This document shows positions 8,148 through 15,832 of a DNA stretch of 64,000 nt, in pieces. Position numbers and translations under genes: made by a program. The stretch covers positions 372,001-436,000 of the forward strand of contig JBJLHG010000002.1 in assembly GCA_045564455.1 (NCBI GenBank). The letters are read 5' to 3'. Each line of letters opens with the position of its first letter. The stretch's first letter is position 1. This DNA is from CASICS01 sp045564455. Lineage in GTDB: Bacteria > Pseudomonadota > Gammaproteobacteria > Magnimaribacterales > AG-339-G14. The notes below the pieces were generated by a model that was given only the letters and a program-made list of their open reading frames with translations, ran no database searches and had not been told where the DNA came from.

Positions 8148-9782
8148 GTGATTTCAAAAATAAACTCCCTTGATTTATGGAAAATAGTTCCTGTAATTAT
8201 TTTTATAATTTTTGTTTCTCCAGTTGCAATTGTGCTTTCAAGCTTATTTGGTGAATATTCTAAAAATTGGCTTCATTTAATTGAATATGTTTTAAGTGGA
8301 TACATCTTAAATTCACTCATCTTGGTGCTGGGAGTTTCTATTATTACATTAGTGGTCGGAGTTGGAACTGCATGGCTAATCTCAAATTATAAGTTCTCAG
8401 GAAAAAGATTTTTTGAATGGGCTTTAATTCTCCCCCTTGCTGTCCCGCCTTATATTCTTGCATATACTTTTACCGGTTTATTCGATGCATATGGTAGTGC
8501 TAATAATCTAGTTAGAGACTTATTTTCTTTACAAGATAGTTATATTTTTTTCCCGAGCTTTAGAAATATATATGGCGCAATAATTGTTTTTTCCTTTACA
8601 TTATATCCATACGTATATTTGGCTTCTCGTATGGCTTTTTTAAATCAATCGAAATCTATAATAGAAATAGGGAAAGTTTTAGGCCTTAATAAAATAAAAT
8701 TATTTTTTAAATTATCTTTGCCAATGATTAGACCTGCGGTGATAGGCGGTTTAATGCTCGTTATAATGGAAACACTATCAGATTTTGGAGCAGTAGATCA
8801 TTTTGCAATTGAGACGTTCACAACTGGTATTTTTAGAACTTGGTATGGAATGTATGATCTTCAAACCGCCATGCAGCTTGCTTCTTTGCTATTGATATTT
8901 ATAGTTTTTTTTATTCTCATTGAAAAGTATTCCAGAAAAAATATTTCATATACGGCTAAATCATCTGTTTACGGAGAGGTAAAACTTATAGAAGTATTTG
9001 GAGTTAATAACATATTGTGCTTTGCGGCCTGTGCTTTACCGCTCTTCATTGGATTTATTTTACCAATCATTGAATTATTAAACTGGACTTATAATTACAA
9101 ATTAGAATTTTTTTCTGGAGCCTTTATTCAAAATTCTTTCAATACTATTTACTTAGGGCTAATTACAGCTTTGATATGTTCCGCGGTAGCTTTGATAATT
9201 AATTTTTCAATTAGATTTACTAAAAATAAATTTTTATCCTTTTTAAGTTCTTCATTAACAATAGGCTACGGTATTCCTGGAATAATCTTAGCTATTGGGG
9301 TTATGAAACTACTAACTTTTCTAGATTCAAATATCCTTTCTTATTATTTCAATATAGTACTTACTGGAAGTATTATTGGATTAATTATTGCTTACATAAT
9401 TAAATCTTATGCGCTCTCGAGCTCTGTAATCGATTCGGGATATCAAAGAATTGGATCAAATATGGATGATGTTGCTATAACTCTTAAAAACTCAGGATTT
9501 AAACTACTCAGCAGAGTTCATTTGCCGCTCCTAAAAACAAGTTTTTTAACTAGTATTTTATTGGTAATTTCAGAAGTAATTAAAGAATTACCAGCTACTT
9601 TAATCTTAAGGCCCTTTAATTTTGATACTTTAGCTGTTTCAACTTATATATACGCCTCAGAAGAAAGAATGTTTGAGGCAGCAGCACCAGCTATAGCTAT
9701 TGTAATTGTTGGGCTAATGCCAATTATTTTTTTAACAAGAACAATTAGAGAATCCAGACCTGGATCTCAAGTAAAAAATTAA
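8148..9782 (+). CDS. fbpB: iron(III) ABC transporter permease (FbpB type)
   Basis: A 544-residue inner-membrane protein with about twelve hydrophobic helices in two halves. Each half carries a binding-protein-dependent transport domain with an EAA-like coupling loop (near residue 175, GKVLGLNKIKLFFKLSLP, and near 445, AITLKNSGFKLLSRVHLP). Fused duplicated permeases of about 540 residues are the norm for the FbpB/SfuB family. The start is GTG with no clear ribosome-binding site; 71 bases separate it from fbpA. It is followed after 3 bases by the ATPase gene, so the three genes form one transporter. Confidence 0.93.
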   Translation: MISKINSLDLWKIVPVIIFIIFVSPVAIVLSSLFGEYSKNWLHLIEYVLSGYILNSLILVLGVSIITLVVGVGTAWLISNYKFSGKRFFEWALILPLAVPPYILAYTFTGLFDAYGSANNLVRDLFSLQDSYIFFPSFRNIYGAIIVFSFTLYPYVYLASRMAFLNQSKSIIEIGKVLGLNKIKLFFKLSLPMIRPAVIGGLMLVIMETLSDFGAVDHFAIETFTTGIFRTWYGMYDLQTAMQLASLLLIFIVFFILIEKYSRKNISYTAKSSVYGEVKLIEVFGVNNILCFAACALPLFIGFILPIIELLNWTYNYKLEFFSGAFIQNSFNTIYLGLITALICSAVALIINFSIRFTKNKFLSFLSSSLTIGYGIPGIILAIGVMKLLTFLDSNILSYYFNIVLTGSIIGLIIAYIIKSYALSSSVIDSGYQRIGSNMDDVAITLKNSGFKLLSRVHLPLLKTSFLTSILLVISEVIKELPATLILRPFNFDTLAVSTYIYASEERMFEAAAPAIAIVIVGLMPIIFLTRTIRESRPGSQVKN

Positions 9783-9785
9783 ATA

Positions 9786-10427
9786 ATGCTTAAAATAAAA
9801 AACTTAAATCATAGCTATGATAAGGAAAATAAAGTTCTCACTAATATAAATATCCATCTAGAAAAGGGAGATATAGTTTCTATTCTTGGTAAATCTGGAT
9901 GTGGTAAAACAACTTTACTGAGGCTTATAGCCGGACTTGAAGAAAAAAGTAGCGGAGAAATAGAAATAGGCAATACAGTAGTATCCGGAGATAGAATATT
10001 CGTACCTGCCCACAAAAGAAATATTGGCTTGATTGTGCAAGAAAAGGCTTTATTTCCTCATTTATCAGTTATCGAAAATGTAAAATTTGGAATCAAAGGA
10101 AGTAGGGTAGAAAAAAATGAAATTGCTTTTAATTTTCTTAAATTATTTAAAGTCGATAAATATATAGACGTTTATCCTAATAAACTATCTGGGGGCGAGC
10201 AACAAAGAGTTGCAATCGCAAGAGCTATGGCTCCAAATCCAAATATTTTGCTAATGGACGAGCCTTTTGGTTCTCTGGATAAAGAATTAAGAAAGGAATT
10301 AAGAGAAGAGGTTAAAGCAGTGTTAATTCAAAACCAAACAACTTGTATTATTGTGACGCACGATATGGAAGATGCAAAAGAAATGGGTAATAAAATTATT
10401 AGGCTCGATAAAGGTAACCAGTTATAA
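9786..10427 (+). CDS. fbpC: iron(III) ABC transporter ATP-binding protein (FbpC type, short form)
   Basis: ATPase that powers the FbpB permease from the cytoplasmic face. Walker A GKSGCGKTT is at about 35-43, the signature LSGGEQQ at 134-140, Walker B ILLMDEP at 154-160, and the switch histidine follows in VTHDMED. It has only 213 residues, whereas FbpC proteins usually have about 350 because of a C-terminal TOBE/regulatory domain; that domain is absent here and the stop is clean. The assignment to iron follows from the operon with fbpA and fbpB, since the ATPase core alone is not specific. Confidence 0.9.
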   Translation: MLKIKNLNHSYDKENKVLTNINIHLEKGDIVSILGKSGCGKTTLLRLIAGLEEKSSGEIEIGNTVVSGDRIFVPAHKRNIGLIVQEKALFPHLSVIENVKFGIKGSRVEKNEIAFNFLKLFKVDKYIDVYPNKLSGGEQQRVAIARAMAPNPNILLMDEPFGSLDKELRKELREEVKAVLIQNQTTCIIVTHDMEDAKEMGNKIIRLDKGNQL

Positions 10428-10486
10428 ATTCTCATTAATCCTTAATTTAAAAAAGCCTTTATAGCTAGAAGTTATAGTTAAATCTC

Positions 10487-10506
10487 AATTGAGAACGATT
10501 CTCATT
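10487..10506 (-). promoter_or_regulatory. Fur box 1 upstream of the TonB receptor
   Basis: On the minus strand these bases read AATGAGAATCGTTCTCAATT, matching the core of the other two Fur boxes at 15 of 17 positions. TTGAGA inside it (10489-10494), with TGTAAT at 10513-10518, would make an 18-bp-spaced promoter that Fur would cover. Confidence 0.65.
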
Positions 10507-10518
10507 TTCACTTGTAAT

Positions 10519-10537
10519 ACAAATGAGAATCATTATC
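10519..10537 (+). promoter_or_regulatory. Fur box 2, overlapping the promoter and 5' end of the TonB receptor gene
   Basis: This 19-mer matches the Fur consensus at 15 of 19 positions and shares the 16-base core ATGAGAATCATTATCA, plus the following T, with the box before fbpA. It covers the in-frame ATG at 10523 and runs into TATCAT (10534-10539), which sits at the same place relative to the box as the -10 element of fbpA. A regulatory site here argues against translation starting at 10523. Confidence 0.75.
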
Positions 10538-10546
10538 ATGCTGTCT

Positions 10547-12712
10547 ATGAAAAAATTAATCTGTGTGAGTTTGGTGCTCACCTTGTTTAACACCGATACG
10601 TGGGCCAATAGCGAGCTGGAAGCAGTTACTATTATTGGAACACAAGAGGATTTACAATCTCTTCCTGGATCTGGAACCATCATTACAAGTGATGACTTAG
10701 ATATGTTTGAATTTTCTGATGTTGGTAAGGCGCTTTCATTGGTACCAGGAGTTTATTTTAGACCTGAAGATGGATATGGCTTAAGAGCTAACATTGGAAT
10801 TAGAGGAACAATTCCTAATAGATCTGCAAAAATTGCTTTAATGGAAGATGGAATCTTAATTGCCCCAGCTCCGTTATCTGCACCTGATGCATATTACACT
10901 CCAACTTTTGGTCGTATGTCTGGAATTGAAGTCTTAAAAGGACCTTCAGCTCTTACAGAAGGACCTAATACACTTGGTGGAGCAGTCAACTTAATCAGTA
11001 CTCCAATTCCAACGAAAAATGGAGGAAAATTTAATCTTGAAATGGGTCAAGATGGAAACCAAAAATTACATGCTACTTACGGCGGCAATTCTGGTGCATT
11101 GGGATACTTAGTAGAAGTCTATGATCACAACACTGATGGTTACATGGAAATTGATGGTAATCCTGGAAGAGATAGTGGTTTCGATAAGAATGACATGGTT
11201 TTAAAGCTTTCATATCAAATTAACTATAACAGCTCACTTCTTTTAAAATATCAAGATTCTGAGGAAACTTCTAATCAAACGTATGTTGGATTAGCAGATG
11301 TTGATTTTGCAGAAAATCCTTTATCTAGATATGCTTTAACTGCTATTGATCAAATGAATAATGAGCATGAGGGCTACAATCTAACTTTCAAAACAGAAAG
11401 AGAAAATATGAGCTTTTCAGCTACTTATTTCTACAACGATTATATGAGAAACTGGTACAAAACCGATAACATCGGTGCTTCAGTGACTAATACGGGATCT
11501 ATGACGAGTATAACTGGTGCAAGTGGTAATTCGCTTCAAAATGTTATTGATGCATGTAACGGTGCAGTAGCTGCAGCATGTAATGTCCTAAACGCATCAA
11601 CTACTGGTGCAGTGTTAGTTAAGAACAACAACAGACTTTACAATTCAGAAGGAATAGATCTAAAGGCTACCTTTGAAACTGGTAACCACAATATTACTGT
11701 CGGTTACCGTGATATGGAAGATTATGAAGATCGTTATCAATTAGAAGACGGCTATTCGGTTGCAATTGGCGGTGCAATGACAAAGACTTTTGCAGATGCC
11801 GCTACGGGCCCTAGTGATAACAGAAGAAAAGAAGGAGACCTAACAGAATATTACATTACAGATGCTATCTCTATGGGTAACTGGACTGTAACTCCTGGAC
11901 TTCGTTTCTCTGATTATGAAACTACTGAAACAAGATGGGATGCTGGTGAAAGAGCTAGAACTGGTGTTTCCTCGGGATATCCTAAAACTAAAAAAGGAGA
12001 TGCTTCTTTATTTGGTATAGGAGCTACTTATTATACTGATAATGGAACTTTATATATGGGTATGCACGAAGGCATGACTCCTACCATGGGTGATGCTGAA
12101 ACTGCTGATAACTACGAAATCGGTTATAGAAATGATAATTTAGATATTGCTTATTTCTTATCTGATTACGATAACTTTGTCGGAACATGTACTGTTAGTA
12201 GTGGATGTGCAGCTGGAGATGGCACCCCATATAACGGTGGTACAGCAGAAATATCAGGTATTGAGATTTCTTATTCTGAAAGCTTCAATGAAGATGGCGA
12301 AGTACCAATGAGCATGGCTATCAACATTACTTCTCAAGAAGCTGAATTCTCTGGAACATTTATTAGTTCTTTCTTTGGAAGCATAACTGCTGGAGATAAC
12401 ATGAAACAGATACCTGAAATTTTAGTAAGCATTATTAATAGCGCTACGATTAGAGGTACAACTTACAACACCATGGTTAGACATGTTGGCGATACTTGTT
12501 CTTCAAGTTACGGAGCATCTGGATGTCTAGTTGCCAAGCAAATGGATGCCTATACTGTCATAGACATGAGCGCTGAAAGAAGCTTCGGTGATTTTGATGG
12601 TTACCTAAAAGTTGGGAACCTTTGGAACTCTGATGACAATATTTCACTTTTCTATGGTAAAAGAGCTCCAAGAGCTAGATACGTAGATGTAGGTATTAAC
12701 TACGATTTTTAA
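10547..12712 (+). CDS. TonB-dependent outer-membrane receptor, FecA-like (iron uptake)
   Basis: Outer-membrane gated beta-barrel that takes up an iron complex using TonB energy. From the chosen ATG at 10547 it has 721 residues. MKKLICVSLVLTLFNTDTWA is a signal peptide, LEAVTIIG a likely TonB box, then the plug domain with a FecA-type signature (GLRANIGIRGT, RSAKIALMEDG, VLKGPSALTEGPNTLGG), and a barrel ending in Phe (VGINYDF). Cysteine pairs in extracellular-loop-like segments suggest disulfides. A frame also opens at ATG 10523, but that codon lies in a Fur box and adds residues before the signal peptide. Two Fur boxes and the adjacent fbpABC genes support iron as cargo. The exact chelate is unknown. 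Confidence 0.92.
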   Translation: MKKLICVSLVLTLFNTDTWANSELEAVTIIGTQEDLQSLPGSGTIITSDDLDMFEFSDVGKALSLVPGVYFRPEDGYGLRANIGIRGTIPNRSAKIALMEDGILIAPAPLSAPDAYYTPTFGRMSGIEVLKGPSALTEGPNTLGGAVNLISTPIPTKNGGKFNLEMGQDGNQKLHATYGGNSGALGYLVEVYDHNTDGYMEIDGNPGRDSGFDKNDMVLKLSYQINYNSSLLLKYQDSEETSNQTYVGLADVDFAENPLSRYALTAIDQMNNEHEGYNLTFKTERENMSFSATYFYNDYMRNWYKTDNIGASVTNTGSMTSITGASGNSLQNVIDACNGAVAAACNVLNASTTGAVLVKNNNRLYNSEGIDLKATFETGNHNITVGYRDMEDYEDRYQLEDGYSVAIGGAMTKTFADAATGPSDNRRKEGDLTEYYITDAISMGNWTVTPGLRFSDYETTETRWDAGERARTGVSSGYPKTKKGDASLFGIGATYYTDNGTLYMGMHEGMTPTMGDAETADNYEIGYRNDNLDIAYFLSDYDNFVGTCTVSSGCAAGDGTPYNGGTAEISGIEISYSESFNEDGEVPMSMAINITSQEAEFSGTFISSFFGSITAGDNMKQIPEILVSIINSATIRGTTYNTMVRHVGDTCSSSYGASGCLVAKQMDAYTVIDMSAERSFGDFDGYLKVGNLWNSDDNISLFYGKRAPRARYVDVGINYDF

Positions 12713-12721
12713 TCTAAGTAG

Positions 12722-12767
12722 TTTTAGAGACGGTACTGACTCATTCATATCATCTCCGTCTCTAAAA
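12722..12767 (+). terminator. 12-bp hairpin after the TonB receptor gene
   Basis: TTTTAGAGACGG (12722-12733) pairs perfectly with CCGTCTCTAAAA (12756-12767) around a 22-base loop, starting 9 bases after the stop codon. No T-run follows, so it may protect or process the 3' end rather than act as a classic intrinsic terminator. Confidence 0.5.
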
Positions 12768-12772
12768 TAACC

Positions 12773-12931
12773 CCTAAACGCTTAGGTTAATTAACTGAAC
12801 CCTCTGCGGCAGAGGCACTGGGTTTGGAACTTGAACTCGAAGCTGGAGAGGCTTTGGGTTCAGACCTAAAAAGATAAATATAATCTTTAGAAGCCTTGCA
12901 CTTTTCCCCTCTGTGCAAGGCTTCTTTTTTT
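12773..12931 (+). ncRNA. candidate structured small RNA or 3'-UTR-derived RNA
   Basis: A non-coding stretch with dense complementary pairing. TTAGGT (12782-12787) pairs with ACCTAA (12864-12869), and CTGAACCC (12795-12802) with GGGTTCAG (12856-12863), closing a domain that holds a CCTCTG-CGG-CAGAGG hairpin (12801-12815) and an AAGC/GCTT hairpin. CCTAA at 12773-12777 could compete for TTAGG, so two folds are possible. A strong intrinsic terminator ends it. No protein frame or known RNA family is recognised. Whether it has its own promoter or is cut from the receptor transcript is unclear. Confidence 0.45.
12889..12931 (+). terminator. strong intrinsic terminator (plus strand)
   Basis: AGAAGCCTTGCAC (12889-12901) and GTGCAAGGCTTCT (12913-12925) form a perfect 13-bp stem with an 11-base loop, and the T-run ends at 12931. 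It terminates plus-strand transcription before it runs antisense into hemA. On the minus strand the hairpin is not followed by a T-run. Confidence 0.88.
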
Positions 12932-12944
12932 ATAACTTTAAAAT

Positions 12945-14207
12945 TTAATAAATTTTAGAAACTTTATTAAGATTTGATTCCGATGTAGATTCTTTTGGAT
13001 CAGATCTTTTTAGATCTAATTTTGACCATACTGAATCCAAAGCATTAACAAAGTTATTTATGTCTTTTGCTTTATGTTTAGGAGTTATAGTCACTCTAAA
13101 TCTTTCATCGCCTTTAGGAACAGTTGGAAAAAATACTGGTTGAATATAAATACCATATTCGTCAATAAGCATATTTGATGCTTTTCTACAAAGGTCAGGG
13201 TCATAGAGATGTATTGGCACTATGTGGCTATCATTATCTAAGAAGGGAATATTTACATTAGCAAGACCCTTTCTAATTAAATCTGAATTTTTCTTTATAT
13301 TTTTTCTTAATAAATCAGAACCTTTTGCAAGATTGATGGCTTCTATTGAAGCCGCAGCTATGCTCGGATTTGCAGAAGACGTAAATATAAAGCCTGGTGC
13401 AAAGCTTCTGATAAAATCTATAATATCTTTATTTGCAGCGACATAGCCTCCCATTTGGCCAAATGCCTTTGAAAGAGTTCCATTAATGATATCAATTTCA
13501 TCTGATAAATTTTGTTCTGCGGCTATTCCTCTTCCTTCTGGACCATATAAGCCAACCGAATGGACTTCGTCTAAATAAGTTAAAGCATTATATTTTTTTG
13601 CAATTTCTACAATTTTTTTGATGGGAGATCTCAAACCTTCCATCGAATATAAAGATTCAAAAACTATCAACTTAGGAGTATCTGCGTTTGAAGTTTTGAG
13701 TAACTCTTCTAAGTGATTCACATCATTGTGTTTAAAAACATGAGTTTTGGCATTGGCATTTTTTATGCCTTGAATCATTGAAGCATGATTTAATTCATCT
13801 GAGTATACTTCACAACCTTCTAATTTTTTACAAAGAGTCCATAAAGTTGACTGATTGGCAGTATAAGCAGAAGGAAATAGAAGAGCTGCTTCTTTGTTGT
13901 GGAATTCTGCTAATGTATTTTCTAAATCTGCATGATAAGTAGAAGTTCCAGAAATATTTCTAGTTCCTCCAGATCCAGTACCTAATTCCTTTATTACTTT
14001 TAAAGATTTTAAGATCACCACGGGGTGTTGACTTAGATTTAAATAGTCATTGCTACACCAAACTTCAACAGCTCTTTCTTCTCCTTCAAATCTCTCAGTA
14101 GCTTTAGGAAAATTTACTTGATTTCTGTTAATTTCTCTAAACTTACGATAGAGACCTTGAGACTTCAAAGATGTGAGTTCATCAGAAAAATATTTCGAAT
14201 AATTCAT
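12945..14207 (-). CDS. hemA: 5-aminolevulinate synthase (ALAS, Shemin pathway)
   Basis: PLP enzyme condensing glycine and succinyl-CoA to 5-aminolevulinate, the first step of tetrapyrrole synthesis by the C4 route. The 420-residue protein shows ALAS-type motifs: VWCSNDYLNLSQHP (49-62), GSGGTRNISGT (78-88), SDELNHASMI (136-145), YLDEVHSVG with Asp213 and His216, and the PLP lysine in GTLSKAFG (Lys247). These fit ALAS better than the related KBL or BioF enzymes, and the divergent neighbour is a run of heme genes. It is unusual because most Gammaproteobacteria make ALA from glutamyl-tRNA. The last ~20 residues are an extra polar tail. Confidence 0.9.
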   Translation of the reverse strand: MNYSKYFSDELTSLKSQGLYRKFREINRNQVNFPKATERFEGEERAVEVWCSNDYLNLSQHPVVILKSLKVIKELGTGSGGTRNISGTSTYHADLENTLAEFHNKEAALLFPSAYTANQSTLWTLCKKLEGCEVYSDELNHASMIQGIKNANAKTHVFKHNDVNHLEELLKTSNADTPKLIVFESLYSMEGLRSPIKKIVEIAKKYNALTYLDEVHSVGLYGPEGRGIAAEQNLSDEIDIINGTLSKAFGQMGGYVAANKDIIDFIRSFAPGFIFTSSANPSIAAASIEAINLAKGSDLLRKNIKKNSDLIRKGLANVNIPFLDNDSHIVPIHLYDPDLCRKASNMLIDEYGIYIQPVFFPTVPKGDERFRVTITPKHKAKDINNFVNALDSVWSKLDLKRSDPKESTSESNLNKVSKIY

Positions 14208-14288
14208 TTTTTTAAATACGGTTGATATTGATAGCCCTAAAATCTGAGATAAGTTTAAAACATAGTTAGTTTTTTTGTACAGAAAATT

Positions 14289-14294
14289 TATAAT
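14289..14294 (+). promoter_or_regulatory. candidate -10 element for the heme operon
   Basis: A perfect TATAAT lies in the divergent hemA-hemC gap, with a predicted start near 14301 that keeps the AAAGG ribosome-binding site (14314-14318) in the leader. A second TATAAT at 14307-14312 would start downstream of that site. No strong -35 is seen. Confidence 0.4.
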
Positions 14295-14323
14295 TAACTT
14301 ATTAATTATAATTAAAGGTTATA

Positions 14324-15826
14324 TTGAAAACTTTAAAAATCATTTCTCGTAAAAGCACACTCGCAAAAATTCAAGCAAGAATAGTTGGCGATAAGATTAA
14401 GGATATTTATCCAAGTATTAAAATTGAATACCTATGTAAAGAAACAGAAGGAGATATAGATTTAACTACTCCTCTAAGCAAAATGCCTGCTATTGGAGTC
14501 TTTACTAACGATATAAGAAATGAATTATTATCTAAAAATGCTGACATAGCTGTACATTCTTGGAAAGATTTGCCTGTAGAGATGGACTCAGGTACTGATA
14601 TTTTTGCAACTACAAATAGGAGTGATTCAAGAGATATTTTCTTATTCAAGAAAAGTTCTATTAAAAAAAAATCAATCAATATACTTACCTCATCACCCAG
14701 AAGATCTGAAAATCTTTCCTTTTTTCTTCCTAAAGCAATGCCATCTTTGCCAGCAGAATTAAATTTTCTAGATGTTAGAGGAAATATTTCAACCCGCATT
14801 AATAAATTATTAAACTCGGAAGCAGATGGTCTTGTAATGGCTAAAGCTGCTTTGGACAGAATATTCAACTCTCAACTTGATGAAGCAAAAATAGAAAAAG
14901 ATCAAATTTACAAAGCTTTTGAATCTTTAAAATGGATGATTTTGCCAATTTCAGAAAATCCTTCTGCACCTGCTCAAGGGGCTTTAGCGATTGAAGCTAG
15001 AAGTGAAGATAAAAATATAAAAAAATTATTAGAAAAGATAAATAATAAAGAAGTTTTTTCTTCAGTTGCTAAAGAAAGAAAAATTCTTAAAAAATATGGA
15101 GGAGGCTGCCATCAAAAAATTGGTGTGAACTGTGAAGTCTTTAAAATGGGTGAATTTTTATCTTTAAAAGGTTTAACTGAAGATGGTTTAAAGCTCAATA
15201 AAAAAAAATTCGTTCCTAATTTAGAATTTAAAAATTTAGGTTTAAAAGAAATTTCTAGCATTTATCCAAAAAAAGAAGAAAAACCTTTGTTTTTTGATCG
15301 TAAAGATTTGCCCGAAGCAAAAAATGTCATAGAAAACATTAAGAATTCTGGAATATATGTGAGTAGAAGTAATGCGCTTCAAGAAAACATAAGAATAGAT
15401 TCTTCAAATATCATTTGGACTAGTGGAATAGAAACTTGGGAGAAATTAGCCGAACAGGGTATTTGGGTAAATGGTTCCTCAGATAGTATGGGAGAAAACC
15501 AATGCGACGCTGAAAATATTCTAGGTCCTATTAAATGGTACAAGTTATCTCATGATCTCGCTTTTGATGGAGATAAGGAAATAATTCCTACTTATCAATT
15601 GATTGAAAGGACAATTCCAGAAAAAATCTCAAATATAAGTCATTTCTATTGGATGAGTGCTAGCTCTTTTAAGTATGCAATTAAAAATATACCCGAAATT
15701 TTAAATGCAAATCATGCTTGTGGAATGGGAAAAACTTTTGATCAAATAAATGCAGTTATCCCGGGAAAGGTTTATCCTTATCTCAAATACAAAGACTGGC
15801 TAGATAAAATCGAACAAGCCAAGTAA
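14324..15826 (+). CDS. hemC: hydroxymethylbilane synthase with C-terminal HemD-like domain
   Basis: Residues 1 to about 300 are porphobilinogen deaminase: HSWKDLPVE with catalytic Asp82, SSPRRSENL (123-131), LDVRGNISTRINKL (149-162), and Cys262 in GGGCHQKIG for the dipyrromethane cofactor. Total length is 500, against about 310 for HemC. Residues about 320-500 form a second alpha/beta part with WTSGIETWEKLAEQG and WMSASSFKYAI, resembling a divergent uroporphyrinogen-III synthase. No separate hemD is present in the cluster, which supports that reading, but the similarity is weak. The start is TTG, preceded by AAAGG. First gene of a seven- or eight-gene operon. Confidence 0.88.
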   Translation: MKTLKIISRKSTLAKIQARIVGDKIKDIYPSIKIEYLCKETEGDIDLTTPLSKMPAIGVFTNDIRNELLSKNADIAVHSWKDLPVEMDSGTDIFATTNRSDSRDIFLFKKSSIKKKSINILTSSPRRSENLSFFLPKAMPSLPAELNFLDVRGNISTRINKLLNSEADGLVMAKAALDRIFNSQLDEAKIEKDQIYKAFESLKWMILPISENPSAPAQGALAIEARSEDKNIKKLLEKINNKEVFSSVAKERKILKKYGGGCHQKIGVNCEVFKMGEFLSLKGLTEDGLKLNKKKFVPNLEFKNLGLKEISSIYPKKEEKPLFFDRKDLPEAKNVIENIKNSGIYVSRSNALQENIRIDSSNIIWTSGIETWEKLAEQGIWVNGSSDSMGENQCDAENILGPIKWYKLSHDLAFDGDKEIIPTYQLIERTIPEKISNISHFYWMSASSFKYAIKNIPEILNANHACGMGKTFDQINAVIPGKVYPYLKYKDWLDKIEQAK

Positions 15827-15832
15827 CATTGC

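Noticed and set aside
10465..10683. Minus-strand open frame across the TonB receptor promoter and signal peptide
   Set aside because: It is antisense to the receptor start and Fur boxes, has no ribosome-binding site and encodes nothing recognisable.
12945..14207. Reading the PLP gene as KBL (glycine C-acetyltransferase) or BioF
   Set aside because: VWCSNDYLNLSQHP and SDELNHASMI are ALAS-like and the neighbours are heme genes, not tdh or bio genes.
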